From NCBI GenBank assembly GCA_023091665.1, contig JALJCQ010000009.1, positions 930,001 through 994,000 of the forward strand: a DNA stretch of 64,000 bases, given 5' to 3'. The stretch is from Pythium myriotylum. Lineage: Eukaryota; Oomycota; Peronosporomycetes; Pythiales; Pythiaceae. Positions 32,790 through 43,156 of this stretch are shown here, one piece after another (position 1 is the stretch's first letter; every line of letters begins with the position of its first letter). The notes under the pieces were generated by a model. It did not search any database. It worked only from the letters and a program-made list of their open reading frames with translations, and had not been told where the DNA came from. The translations under genes were made by a program, and so were the position numbers.

Positions 32790-33000
32790 AGTCAAGCTCG
32801 GAATCCCAGCGCATCTGCTCGACGCGTGCAGGTCAAAGCAGCGAATCATGCGGAGAGTTGCACACCGAGATCTGCTCGTTCGGAAGCCTGGTGTGGTCCC
32901 GCCGTTCGAGTGACGCAATCTCGCCGTCGTTCGCAGCGGTAATGGCCGTGCGATCGGACGAAAGGGCTGCTTGGAGTTTAAATCGAAGCGTACATCCCCC
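32790..33000 (+). pseudogene. Truncated 3' end of a PLAC8 gene
   Basis: Aligns with about 28640-28886, that is the last roughly 50 codons and 3' untranslated region of the PLAC8 gene at 28147. Shared words include CACACCGAGATC, TGCTCGTTCGG, CCGTTCGAGTGACGCAA and, past the stop, TTGGAGTT and CGAAGCG. Single-base gaps break the frame. No 5' part exists upstream; instead the sequence borders the region 5' of the CRN-like pseudogene. This is a duplication remnant. Confidence 0.75.
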
Positions 33001-33295
33001 GCTTCCCATCTGATATCCTCCTATGCGTCATCTTGAATATTTCCCATCTTGCTCTTTTATCCACTTTGTGGACAACCGCACAGCCCATCACAGGTGTTGG
33101 TCTACACGCTGCTGCTTGGGCGTTATCACTCAAGGCGGTGGTTCTGGACCGCATAGCCCCTTGGCGAGACGTTCAGTGGCAGCCCCCGGAAACTTTCTTG
33201 AGTCTGAACCGATGCTTCGAGGGGATGGGACTGCGGAGACTGTCGACATTCGACTGCCAGTTCATTTCCGAATTCCGGCAGCTCGAGCGACGACA

Positions 33296-33946
33296 ATGGT
33301 CAACACCCCACGATCGGAGCCCATCGATAGCTCTACGCCGTCTGATCCATTACCGTCACCAGAGGTGGCCGTGTTCAGTCTTGATACTGTGCCGTTCGCC
33401 GTTCCGCTTCCAGAGGCCCAACCTCTCGACTGGAACATCCCCGTACTCCCTCAACCCTCCACAGTGGCTCGCAGAGAGTGGGTGACCGGGCTCTTCCGCT
33501 GCTGCGACCACTGCGTACCGAACGGTCTCATGTCGTGCTTTTGCCCGTGCGTTTCGTTGCCGCAGATCTTTGTTCGCATGGGCAGTGGACGCTTCAAAAG
33601 CACCGTCGCCGTGATGGTCTGTACGTGGATCGCCGTGCTGGGGACTGGTGTCGTTTTCGTGCTCCCACTCGCGTCGGACGATGACAGAGTCAAGAAAAGG
33701 CACTTAATAGGCCTTGTCATTCCCGTGTTATTGATCTGGGTTGGCCACGCGATTGTCGTGGTTCTCGTTCGGAAGAGTCTCCGATCCAAGTTCCTGATCC
33801 CATCAGCGCCATGGGAAGATATTGCAGCCGCATTCTTCTGCACACCATGCGCAATCGCCCAGGCTGCTTCCCAAGTCAAGAGCTACACGCCGGGATCATG
33901 TTCGTTCCGACCTCCTGAGGTGCTACCAGCATTCTTGGATGATTAA
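33296..33946 (+). CDS. PLAC8-domain protein (short subgroup)
   Basis: Single exon, 216 residues from the ATG at 33296 (context ACAATGG); the frame is open further upstream but that part has no family similarity. A Pro/Ser-rich N-terminus of about 60 residues is followed by REWVTGLFRCCDHC, CFCPCVSLPQIFVRMG (CPC at about 83-85), two hydrophobic segments with a charged loop (DDDRVKKRH), and FFCTPCAIAQAASQVKSY. It ends SCSFRPPEVLPAF. Paralogue of the gene at 28147, with the same length and loop structure; the CRN-like pseudogene and a PLAC8 tail lie between them. Function unknown. Confidence 0.87.
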   Translation: MVNTPRSEPIDSSTPSDPLPSPEVAVFSLDTVPFAVPLPEAQPLDWNIPVLPQPSTVARREWVTGLFRCCDHCVPNGLMSCFCPCVSLPQIFVRMGSGRFKSTVAVMVCTWIAVLGTGVVFVLPLASDDDRVKKRHLIGLVIPVLLIWVGHAIVVVLVRKSLRSKFLIPSAPWEDIAAAFFCTPCAIAQAASQVKSYTPGSCSFRPPEVLPAFLDD

Positions 33947-34163
33947 GAGGAGGAGTCTCTTGATAGAGTCACGTCAGCAACGCTTAATATCAGTGGATGG
34001 TCTGACCCTCGTCCTCCAGTCCCGAGTTCGACTTCAATAATCGTCCTCACATCTGCACCAACGCCGACCTACCCTGCAGTCTGATCGTAGAAGAAGGCAT
34101 CCAGTATATCCGTCTCAATCACTTTGCCAAGCTCTCGGTCCCTCGAGTGCTGCCTCCGCGAAG

Positions 34164-35156
34164 ATGTCGTCGGTGCACCCAACTCCCAGCTATCCGGCCT
34201 ATGCTCAGCCTACCGCGTACAACCCCTACGAAAACCAGCAGCCACCAGGTTACTATGCGGCCCCGCCGGGGTCAATGCCCCAACAAGGCTTCAGCTCTCC
34301 GCAGGGCTACTACGTCCCACCCGGCTCCGCCCCTCAAGCGGTCTACTCAGCTCCACCCGGCGTAACTACTCCAGTAACCTACATTGCCCCGCCTGGTTCA
34401 GCACCGCCTCCAGGTTACAGCGCCACTCCACAGTATGCACCAATGCCTGGAGCCGTCGTAAGTGATCCAACCTATGGGGGAATGCCTCCTGGATACAACG
34501 CTGGCTACGGTGCAATGGCCCCTCCAGGAACCTCGTATCCTGTTGCCTACGGGAACGGCGTTGTGGTTGCTGTCCCAATGACCCAGCAACCGTTTGGTGA
34601 CCCCTCCAAACCCCAGGAACAAGACCCGGCCAACCGCATCGAGACTGGGCGCTGGAGTTCGGGACTGTGCTCGTGCTGCGATAGTTGCATCCCCAACATG
34701 TGCATGTCTTGGTGCTGTCCATGCGTGTCCCTGGCCCAAATCTACGCGCGCATTGGCCTGGCCACCTACCGCATGGCTCTCGTCCGCTTCATCGTGATCG
34801 TGGTCGCGGGATTCGTGCTTCGGTCGATCGTAGCGGGGCGTGCGACGCCAGAGAGCTACACAGCCTACTGGGATGCAAACGGCAACTACGTTGTCCAGAG
34901 TTCCGGCCCCGATATTATGGCTATCCTCGCCAACCTCGGATATCTGCTCATCCAGATCTTGTTTGCGGTGAGCGTGCTCCACGCGCGAACACGCATCCGT
35001 CAGCGCTTCAAGATCCCCGGGAACGGCTGCTGCGACTGTGTCATCGCGTGCTGCTGTTCTTGCTGCGCGATCGCACAAATGGCCACGCACGTCAAGAGCT
35101 ACAAACCTGGCGATTGCAGCTTCGGCGCGCCAGACGTGCTCCCACCATTCAACTAA
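34164..35156 (+). CDS. PLAC8 protein with long Pro/Gly/Tyr-rich N-terminus
   Basis: Single exon, 330 residues. Residues 1-145 are built from PPGY / PPGSAP / GYYV-type repeats, a disordered low-complexity region. The PLAC8 core starts at about 161: TGRWSSGLCSCCDSC, WCCPCVSLAQIYARIG (CPC at about 185-187), hydrophobic segments near 200 and 250, and CCCSCCAIAQMATHVKSY. It ends FGAPDVLPPFN. The short distance between genes (217 bp to the upstream copy, 212 bp to the next) shows a tight tandem array. Members with similar Pro-rich N-termini in other eukaryotes are membrane-associated; the Pro-rich part may mediate protein binding. Exact role unknown. Confidence 0.92.
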   Translation: MSSVHPTPSYPAYAQPTAYNPYENQQPPGYYAAPPGSMPQQGFSSPQGYYVPPGSAPQAVYSAPPGVTTPVTYIAPPGSAPPPGYSATPQYAPMPGAVVSDPTYGGMPPGYNAGYGAMAPPGTSYPVAYGNGVVVAVPMTQQPFGDPSKPQEQDPANRIETGRWSSGLCSCCDSCIPNMCMSWCCPCVSLAQIYARIGLATYRMALVRFIVIVVAGFVLRSIVAGRATPESYTAYWDANGNYVVQSSGPDIMAILANLGYLLIQILFAVSVLHARTRIRQRFKIPGNGCCDCVIACCCSCCAIAQMATHVKSYKPGDCSFGAPDVLPPFN

Positions 35157-35368
35157 TCGAGTTTAAATGCTCTACTTAATCTTGAAATCGATTACCCACT
35201 CTCTCCTCTTTTGGATTTGTGCCTGATCCGCACCAGTCTATCTTTGCCGACATCAGACATTTTGCCTCTACGACTGAGCTGGAGGTCACAAATGGACAAG
35301 AACGAAGAGACGGGAGATGAGTAGGAAGAAATCAGCGGGGATCGACAGGACGAAGGAGACGAAACGTG

Positions 35369-36430
35369 ATGGCAACGATCTACCCAGTCAACGGGTATGG
35401 TAGCGCACAAGGTAGCGGCCAGTACCCATCACCAACCTACACTGGTGCATATCCACCTCAGCCGAGTTCAGGATATTACGTCACGCCATATCAAGTCGGC
35501 TCAAGTGATCTCAACCAGCCACAACCGTATGTACCACCACAAGCCGCCCAGGCATATCAACCGTCCTTTGCACCGAGTCACACTCCAAATCCAGTCCCTC
35601 TGGGCAATGCACAATACTCGAGTGGTGCGCAACAAGGGATCGGAGCATATTCAGGCTACAGTCATACCTCGAGTCCGCAGTACGGCATCTCAACGCCTGG
35701 TATCTCAGCCCCCTTGGCCTACAACCAGTGCGAAGCACCTCCGATTGCTTATCCAGCCTATCCACATCCACATCAACCGGAATTGCAGCCATACCCCTCG
35801 TCAATCCCACAAGGCATGCAGCCTCCCTACCCCGTGCCGGTGCCTCCAGGGATGCAGCCACCGATCCAGTTTCCGATGGCAGTTGCCCAGCCATCGCCAC
35901 CGAGCACAGACCCTTCGAGTCAGTTCACGATGCGGGAGTGGAGCACGGGGCTCTGTGGGTGTTGCGACAGCTGTATCCCAAACCTGTTCATGGCGTGGTG
36001 TTGCCCGTGCGTGTCACTCGCACAGATCTACGCGCGCTTGGGCTTGACGACTTACAAGGTGGCGCTCGTTCGCTTTACGCTGCTGGTTCTGAGCGGCATC
36101 CTCGTCCGCTTCGTGCCAGTCAGCACGTCCTCTCGGCGAACGACCTCGCACTCGACGAGTTCATCGTCTTCGAGTTCGACGCACGTCCTGACCGGCTCGG
36201 CGTGGTACATCTTTCTCGTGGGCCAGCAGGTCGTGCTCCTCGTCGCGATCGCCATCGCGCGCCGCCGCACGCGCCACCGCTTCAAGATCCCGGGCAACCG
36301 CTGCGCCGACGGACTCGTCTCGTTTTTGTGCCCGTGCTGCACGATCGCGCAGATCGCGAGCCACATCAAGAGCTACACGCCGGGCTCGTGCGACTTTGCG
36401 GCGCCGGAGGTGCTGCCTGCATTTCTGTGA
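35369..36430 (+). CDS. PLAC8 protein with very long Pro/Gln/Tyr-rich N-terminus
   Basis: Single exon, 353 residues, starting at the ATG at 35369 (a GTG precedes it). Residues 1-185 are rich in Pro, Gln, Tyr, Ser and His with repeated PPGMQPP and QPY words. The core: REWSTGLCGCCDSC, WCCPCVSLAQIYARLG, a hydrophobic segment, a Ser-rich loop (SSSSSSSTHV), a second hydrophobic segment, and FLCPCCTIAQIASHIKSY; it ends FAAPEVLPAFL. It is the longest of the PLAC8 proteins and the closest relative of the gene at 34164. The last third of the gene is more G+C-rich than the first. Last gene of the array. Confidence 0.9.
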   Translation: MATIYPVNGYGSAQGSGQYPSPTYTGAYPPQPSSGYYVTPYQVGSSDLNQPQPYVPPQAAQAYQPSFAPSHTPNPVPLGNAQYSSGAQQGIGAYSGYSHTSSPQYGISTPGISAPLAYNQCEAPPIAYPAYPHPHQPELQPYPSSIPQGMQPPYPVPVPPGMQPPIQFPMAVAQPSPPSTDPSSQFTMREWSTGLCGCCDSCIPNLFMAWCCPCVSLAQIYARLGLTTYKVALVRFTLLVLSGILVRFVPVSTSSRRTTSHSTSSSSSSSTHVLTGSAWYIFLVGQQVVLLVAIAIARRRTRHRFKIPGNRCADGLVSFLCPCCTIAQIASHIKSYTPGSCDFAAPEVLPAFL

Positions 36431-37411
36431 CGCGCGCATTTTCGAAAAATGGGTACATATGTCCTACTTCAGATCCTAGAATAAGTTCTAGAATAGGACA
36501 TCTGCCAACTCATCTTCTAAATCACGTTGGCGCGAAGAGTGGGACGTTGGACTTCGCACCCGCGTTTCTTGTTGGCGCCCCAACTCTCCGACGGAAGATC
36601 CCTCTTCGGGTGATTCGGGTCCGGACCTCCCCAACTCTCTGGATTCCAGAGATCCATAGATTCCATACTTTCGGCGTCCAGCATCCACCCCTTCAAGTCC
36701 ACTGGATTCCCACTCGAACTCTCTGGGAGCTTGGGTTCACTGGATTGCTCGTCCAGTACTCTGAGTTCTCTCTAGCGCGTCTCTTAACTCGGTTTCCCAT
36801 GGATGGGACCCATGCGCTGCTTCGTTTGCAGCTCGCGCGTCTGAAGTTCGTTAGGTGCGTGGCTTCACTCAGTCTCACAGGGGAGACGCGCCGACCCACG
36901 CCGCGCGCAGGGCGAGCGCGCCGACTCATCCATTTAGTCTCGCAGGCCCGGCGACTTTTCGCACCCGCGACACTTCGGCGCTCTCTGGATTACATCTTTT
37001 TCCGGACCTCGTTGAAGTCCTCGGTCAGCCAATCAACTGCCGCGAATCCTAATGACGTCTTTACAAAGTCAGTACATGAAGGTGAACCCACTCCGTCAGC
37101 GAACTCAGCGAGCAGCCACGGCACCCAAACTTCGTCCAGGGCCCAAAAATTTCTCCGGACGCAGTGCTGTCCTAAGAGTGAGATCCGGAAGATGGGCAAA
37201 CGATCCAGAAGACCCAATCCGCCACCCAGTTTCTCCTCTCGGCGCTGCGCCGCTTGGGCGTGACCCGCGCAGGATCTCCGGACGCGCCGAGCCAGTCGCG
37301 CCTCATTTCCAGTCTTTCTCTGTCCGGACGAACCAACTCGGCTCCGTTGGCGTTTGGTTTCCCCAACGTTGGCGCCTCCGCATCCAGCTCTCTCGACCGA
37401 CCGATATTACT
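36431..37411. other. Intergenic stretch upstream of the GH5 gene
   Basis: About 1 kb. Long reading frames cross it but lack start context, domains or splice support. The word TCTAGAATA repeats near 36475-36497. No gene supported. Confidence 0.4.
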
Positions 37412-39281
37412 ATGCCTCGCCTGAGCGACGCCTCGGAGCTGAGCTCGCCGACGACCGACTACGAGGCCGCCGCGCCGTCGTCGTTCGCGCGCGGGAGCAC
37501 GTTCCTGCACTCGAGCATGGCGCCGCGGTCGTCGGACCCGGGCGGCCGCCTGAGCGCGAGCGGCAACGGCAACGACGTCTTCGTGCGCGGCTCGCTGCTC
37601 GACCGCGACATCCACGCCACGGCGCTGCCCAAAGAGGGCGAGCCCGAGTGCCGGCGCGACTACAAGGGCCGCATCCGGGTGAGTTGGTCTCGGCTCTGGC
37701 TCGGTCGATCGTTACTCATGGGCTTGGAACGCAGAGATGGCCAGGAATCGTCTTCGTCGTGCTGGTGCTTGGTGCTGTGGGCTTCGCGGGCACGTACTAC
37801 GGGCTCAAGGCGCGCTCGGCGAGCGAAGAGCGCGCGACCAAGTACGAGGAGGCGCTCTTCAACTCGACGAGGATCGCGGACGGAACCAACACGGCCATTG
37901 GCGACGACCTCATCGAAGACGATGGCGTCGTGGGCAACCCGAAAAAGTACCCCAAGAGTGAGTGCGAGCTGCCGGACTACCAGAGCAAGAACGGCCACAT
38001 CGTCGCCGTCTCCAAGAACGGCACCGAGGTCAAGATGAAGATCAAGGGCATCAATTGGTTCGGCATGGAGACGTACGTGATCATTTGAACGGTCGATGGA
38101 AGGAACGAAAGAGACTGACTGGCGAGGGTTTCTGTGTGTGTGTGTGCAGTGGCCAGGCCATGCCGTTCGGACTCTGGGAGAACAGCCAGAACGGCACGAG
38201 CGCGTACCAGATCGCGTCGTTCCTGGCGAGGAACAAGTTCAACGGCGTTCGGCTGCCGCTCATGGCCGACTCGATCCTTAACGGCCGAAAACCCAACATC
38301 TACATCTTTAACAGCAACGAGAACCGCGCGATCGACGCGTCCAGTTACATGTCGTTGCTCAAGGGCATCGTCAAAACGCTGCAGTACCGCCGCATTGGTG
38401 TGTTGCTCAGTATGCACACGCTCACGTACAACGACAATGGCAAGCTGTGGTACAACGACGTGATCACGGAGGAGAACTTTCTCTCGGCAATCGACGTCTT
38501 GACGAAGGAGCTATGCGACAGTGAATACTGGAACATCATGGGCATTGATCTGAAGAACGAGCCATACTACGGCACGTGGGGAGACGAGTCAGCACGAGAC
38601 TTCCGAGCTGGAGCAAGACGCATCGCCGACCGAATGCTCAAGGGATGCCCGAACTGGATGGGCTTTGTCGAAGGAGTCAATGCGCAGCACACGATCGTTA
38701 TTGATGGCCAGGAGTTTGGCTACTACGACTGGTTTGGCGGTGGACTACAAGGCGCAAAGACCCAGTCTCTCGAGTTCAGCATCCCCAACAAGATCGTCTG
38801 GGCGCCTCACTATTACACGCCGGCAGTGTTCCCTCAGTACTATCTGTTTGGAGGCGGCAAGGTCGTCGGCAACGCCATCACAAACTACGTCGAACTCGAC
38901 GACGATAAGCTTCGTCACCGCATCAAAGTGACCATGGACGACATGTTCGGCTTTCTTGCATCCGAGACTGGTCCGGCTTTGCTCCTGGGTGAGTTTGGCG
39001 GTCTTTACGCGGAAGATAAGCACCCGCAGAAGACCACCAAGCGATGCACAGATTTTACCATTGAAATCATCAAGTCACCCGGTTGGGCTGGTGGCTTCGT
39101 GTGGTCTCTCAACCCCGAGAGTGAGTACCAGTACAACCCTGCCGACACCCCTGGCCGCTTCTTCGAGGGCGTCGTCGAGCTCGACTGGCTCTCGGCAAAC
39201 CCCGAATTTCTCAAGGGTATGGCTGCCATGGACGACATGGAGGGGCTGCAGCAGTTCCCGTGCTTCCCCAAGACCGACTAG
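37412..39281 (+). CDS. Membrane-anchored GH5 glycoside hydrolase (3 exons)
   Basis: Exons 37412-37678, 37735-38072 and 38150-39281 give 578 residues; introns are 56 and 77 bp, GT-AG, and the second ends after a GT dinucleotide run. Residues 1-89 are hydrophilic and cytosolic. A single membrane segment (GIVFVVLVLGAVGFAGTYYG) encoded at the start of exon 2 makes it a type II protein with the enzyme outside. The catalytic domain starts near KIKGINWFGMET and includes GVRLPL, the acid/base Glu in LKNEPYYGTW (about 337) and the nucleophile Glu in LLGEFGG (about 483), with TYNDNGKLWYND and VWAPHYYTP between. This is the GH5 (cellulase A) family, probably a beta-glucanase acting on the organism's own wall or on host glucan. 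Activity is inferred. Confidence 0.9.
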
Positions 39282-39877
39282 TCCGGGCGTTCCTCTGTGT
39301 TTTGTGCCGTGGCAGCTTCTAGATTTTATTCCTTATCCTCATCGCTAACGTACGATACCATTCAATTCCGCTTTTATGCTTTCGATTGACGCATTGGAGA
39401 GACCTGGCGATCTTACAGGGTCATGTCCAGTGGAAAGCCCGCGCCCATTTCTGTGGGTCCACATGGCCGCGTGGCAGTGATCCTGAAAGGTATCAAGCCT
39501 CCTACTAATTAGCCACCACGATAACATCATATTCTCTATAAGCAATTGCATGATTTCCCAAAAACATTTGATTAATGCACTGTATAAATGCATACTGCGC
39601 CTGAGCAGACGACATCTGCATGGAACTTACCCACAGCTCTCGATGCGTCGTGTTAAGCGCCGTCATGTCGCATGCACGTCAACTGAGACGATCATCGCCA
39701 CGGTCTGGCTTTCCGTCGGTCTCTTTGCGTCCGCATGGATTCCGCTGGTACTGGGCGGACCACGCACGTGGCTTTTGCTGGATGCTGGCTGTTGGTCTCG
39801 CTCTCCAGGCGTTGGACTGATCCCGAGAGTGTGTCTCCTTGGTGGGAGGAGCGTCGAGAACCGAGAGCGAGGAGGAG
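39282..39877. other. Intergenic stretch before the temptin-like array
   Basis: No supported gene. Confidence 0.45.
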
Positions 39878-39896
39878 GCTCATTATCCAACTTACT
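39878..39896 (+). promoter_or_regulatory. Core promoter (Inr, weak FPR) of temptin-like gene 1
   Basis: GCTCATTATCCAACTTACT keeps the GCTCATT initiator, but the flanking half is a weak match. It lies 41 bases before the ATG at 39938. Confidence 0.5.
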
Positions 39897-39937
39897 CAGC
39901 AACAGCAACAACTACTCCCACTAAATACCCCCCAGCC

Positions 39938-40579
39938 ATGAAGACCTGCACTGTGCTCGCTGCCTCCGCCGTCCTCGCCGTCGTCTCCATCGACTCCGCC
40001 ATGGGCATGGCCTCCTACCTCCAGCAGCTCCCGAACGGTGACAGCTTCGCCAAGGCCCTCGGCCACAAGGGTGACAGCGGATACACTGACTTCGGCACGG
40101 CCTTCTCCAAGGCAGGAGCCAAGTGGTCGGCCGACTTCTGTAAGCAGACGTTCCCGGGCACGTCCATGACCAACGGTGCTGCGTTCGGCGACCCGTGCTG
40201 CACGTGGACGGCCGGTGGTAAGGCCGACTTCACGGTGACGGCTTTCACGGACAAGCCGACCCAGGAGACCAAGTGTGCGTCGGCTGCGACCCCAACGACC
40301 GCCCCTGCTTCGACGACGGCCACGCCGTCTGCTGGCTCCTCGTCCTCGGCGACACCTTCCTCGGGTTCGTCTTCGTCTACGGCGACTACCACGCCATCTT
40401 CGGGATCCTCCTCCTCATCGACGACTCCAGCTCCTACGACCGCCGCTCCTTCGTCCAGCTCGAACTCGACGGCACCGGCTTCTGGCAAGAAGAAGCCGCG
40501 CAAGTGCGGCGTCAAGAAGGAGAGCAAGGACAACGACTCGGACGACGACAACGACGACTCGGGGAGCGACGACAACTAA
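39938..40579 (+). CDS. Secreted temptin-like protein 1
   Basis: Single exon, 213 residues. Signal peptide of 23 residues (hydrophobic AASAVLAVVSIDSAMG). The mature domain, about 24-115, matches the pattern of temptin, the Cys-rich attractin-binding pheromone protein of Aplysia: YLxxLPNG, GH, FGxAFxxAGxKW, C, TNGxxFGDPCCTW. The four cysteines (about 68, 87, 88, 113) suit two disulfides. Unlike the mollusc protein, the calcium-loop-like DSDGDG is replaced by TFPGTSM. After residue 115 comes a Ser/Thr/Pro/Ala linker of about 70 residues, then KKKPRKCGVKKE and an acidic tail (DSDDDNDDSGSDDN). Presumably exported, perhaps wall-associated; function unknown. First of six tandem copies. Confidence 0.88.
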   Translation: MKTCTVLAASAVLAVVSIDSAMGMASYLQQLPNGDSFAKALGHKGDSGYTDFGTAFSKAGAKWSADFCKQTFPGTSMTNGAAFGDPCCTWTAGGKADFTVTAFTDKPTQETKCASAATPTTAPASTTATPSAGSSSSATPSSGSSSSTATTTPSSGSSSSSTTPAPTTAAPSSSSNSTAPASGKKKPRKCGVKKESKDNDSDDDNDDSGSDDN

Positions 40580-41393
40580 GCTACACCGCGAGCAGGTCCT
40601 CATTTTTCGAGCAGTCTCCGTGGCACCACTTTGTCTATTGTAAGTTTTAGTGTCAACGTCAGTAAATACACGCACAAAAGAATCGCTCCTCCTCGAACCA
40701 AATCCCCCATATTCATGCAGCCACCTATTCTGGCCAAGCGGAATCGAGGTCGCAGAGCTCCAACTGTACTGTTGATTTCTACTAAATAACTGTAGAGTGG
40801 CGTTTTCACATAAGATCCTCCCATGCTCTTCCCTCCAATACGACCTACGTATTGCTGCAACGGCGTAATAGAATGCACGACTCTCTGGAGCGTGCTACAC
40901 TAATCCTGACCCACCGCTTGAAGCTCTCGCACGTCAACTGCGATACATCAAGTGCTAGCACAACAGAAGAAATGATGACCACTCGCAGCCACCACGAGCT
41001 GTGACGAGAATTCGCTGACTGCACCCGCGGAACTGTCCGTGATTCAGTCCGTTTCAGAAAGTGGATGCGGGAGCTGCGAATTACTATTCCATATAGCCTT
41101 GTAAAGGCCATCGGCAAAATTCAACTAAATCTATCTCAAACAAACTCTATATATGCATATCACTGTTGAAAATCGTACGGTTTGATCGTTCTCGTTCGCC
41201 GTGCCTCAATGGCCGCAATCTCCTCGATACCACATGGCATGCCGTCGCGAGTCTCGAACTCAACAAACTCCACTAACGTCCGGTAATCAGGCAGCGATCT
41301 GCGATCCACGTCACGAATATGCAGCCGACGATGCCCGACGAATCGACGGTCGGATCTCCAACGAGCGGAGACCGAGGTCAGACTCACTTGCTC
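40580..41393. other. Intergenic stretch between temptin-like genes 1 and 2
   Basis: No supported gene. Confidence 0.45.
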
Positions 41394-41410
41394 TCATTGT
41401 CTAATTTGCC
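41394..41410 (+). promoter_or_regulatory. Core promoter (Inr plus FPR) of temptin-like gene 2
   Basis: TCATTGTCTAATTTGCC is a full initiator plus flanking element, followed by CTCGACAACAAC. That leader also occurs in front of the copies at 47975 and 61350. It ends 30 bases before the ATG. Confidence 0.75.
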
Positions 41411-41440
41411 TCGACAACAACACAACTCCATCCATCAACC

Positions 41441-42325
41441 ATGAAGCCCTGCACCGTGTTCGTTGCCTCCGCCGTCCTCGCCGTCGTCTCCATCGACTCC
41501 GCCATGGGCATGGCCTCCTACCTCAAGGAACTTCCCAACGGTGATTCGTTTTCTAAGGCTCTCGGCCACAAGGGCGATAGCGGATACACCGACTTCGGTA
41601 ACGCCTTCTCCAAGGCTGGCGCCAAGTGGTCGGCCGACTTCTGTAAGCAGACGTTCCCGGGCACGTCCATGACCAACGGTGCTGCGTTCGGCGACCCGTG
41701 CTGCACGTGGAAGGTCGGTGGCAAGCCGGACTTCACGGTGACGGCTTTCACGGACAAGCCGACCCAGGAGACGAAGTGTGCTTCGGCGGCTGCTCCCTCG
41801 ACGGCCCCTGCTGCTTCATCAGCCGCACCATCTCCTGCTTCATCAGCCGCACCATCTCCTGCGGCTTCGACGCAGGCCCCCACTCCTGGCGCCTCGTCAG
41901 ATGCGCCCTCAAGCTCACCGTCTCCTACTCCTACGCCGTCAAGCGACGACAAGCCGGCTCCTTCGCCGTCTTCGGCGGCGCCTTCGCCAACTCCAAGCGA
42001 GAAACCTTCAGGAAAGACCCCAGTTGTTCGTCCATCTAAGTGTGGTGTGAAGAAAGATAGCAAGTCTAGGGACGACGACAAGGACAAGAAGGCAGACAAG
42101 CCGAAAGATAACGACGACGACAACAAGGACAAGACGGCTGACAAGCCGAAAGATAACGGCGATGGCGACAAGGACAAGGACGGAGACAAGGCTGACGGAG
42201 GAGACTGGGGAATCGGCGCTGGAAGCAACGGCTGGGGCAACTTCGACTGGGGCAAGGGGAACTGGGGTAACTTCGATTGGGGCAAAGCTAACGGGGGCTT
42301 CGGTGGCTGGGGAAACGACAACTAA
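41441..42325 (+). CDS. Secreted temptin-like protein 2 (long tail)
   Basis: Single exon, 294 residues, the longest copy. Signal peptide and four-Cys domain (about 24-115) are nearly identical to copy 1. The linker is a repetitive Ala/Pro/Ser stretch in which SSAAPSP recurs, then SKCGVKKDSK. The tail is unusual: a charged Lys/Asp segment with two DKPKDN-type repeats, then a Gly/Trp/Asn-rich end with repeats of WGNFDWGKGN. Such an aromatic, Gly-rich end is not in most other copies; copy 4 has a short version (GNLDWGN). Probably secreted; the tail could bind wall polymers, which is speculation. Confidence 0.88.
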   Translation: MKPCTVFVASAVLAVVSIDSAMGMASYLKELPNGDSFSKALGHKGDSGYTDFGNAFSKAGAKWSADFCKQTFPGTSMTNGAAFGDPCCTWKVGGKPDFTVTAFTDKPTQETKCASAAAPSTAPAASSAAPSPASSAAPSPAASTQAPTPGASSDAPSSSPSPTPTPSSDDKPAPSPSSAAPSPTPSEKPSGKTPVVRPSKCGVKKDSKSRDDDKDKKADKPKDNDDDNKDKTADKPKDNGDGDKDKDGDKADGGDWGIGAGSNGWGNFDWGKGNWGNFDWGKANGGFGGWGNDN

Positions 42326-43156
42326 GGGGCAGCAGTCCTTCTTTATTGACGTCGGACTCTCGCGTTGCAGTGTTTCATTGTCTATTCTAAGTTTCGTTTC
42401 GATTTTGTCTGTAACAATACATTTCATCACACTTTGAGTTGAGATATGGTTTTGTGTCGTTGAGCTCAATGTGATCAGCTTGTAGTACTCAGCACTTGGT
42501 TAATGGCGGCATCCATGGCTCATTTGGCTCATTTCAAGGCTCGGAACTTTTACTGAATCGAAGCCCAAAAACTGTTCGAAGTGTTTTTCTTGGATGATTT
42601 TCATTGGAAAAGCTGCGCTCACAGATCTTTATCATCAACCTTTACATACGCACAGAGACTTGCACGCAACGCAGTCATCTACTCCAGAGCCATAACACCA
42701 TGCGGTCATGAGGAAGAACCAATGAACAGTAGTACCACGAGGAGGAACGCGAAGGTTGTGGGCATATGAGAGACGGCAGGCGATCAATTACAATCATGTA
42801 CCGAATGTGGATGACCAGTATCTACTTCTACATTACATAATTGCCTTAAATTTATACATATACATATAGTGTATTTAACAAAAATAAAGGCCAATATGAG
42901 CATAAGATAATACTTGTTGAAGTGCGATGCTATTGCCTACGATTTCGACTAGCGAGATCACCAGTCCTGTGTGGCTGAGCACCTCCACATGTTCGCAACG
43001 CTCACGGCAACAAATCTTTTCTTGCCCAACCATCCGAAGCCAATTGGTTCCTACGCCAAAATGCCGTACTAATCCACTCACCCACGCGTTCACGACAGTA
43101 CCAGGGACAACCTGAACAATCTAACCAGCGTTGGTCTCTCCAATTCGGAAGAGCGT
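42326..43156. other. Intergenic stretch, partly A+T-rich
   Basis: No supported gene. The part around 42835-42895 is strongly A+T-rich. Confidence 0.45.

Noticed and set aside
36470..36500. TCTAGAATA direct repeat as a regulatory site
   Set aside because: Two short copies only, no link to a promoter or gene start, likely chance.
35728..37263. A 511-codon plus-strand frame overlapping the last PLAC8 gene and the following intergenic region
   Set aside because: It is out of frame with the clear PLAC8 protein over its first half and has low-complexity Arg/Pro-rich content with no domain; a shadow of G+C-rich coding sequence.
38120..38149. GT dinucleotide run as a microsatellite of interest
   Set aside because: It is only about seven repeats and forms the 3' end of an intron of the GH5 gene; nothing unusual beyond that.
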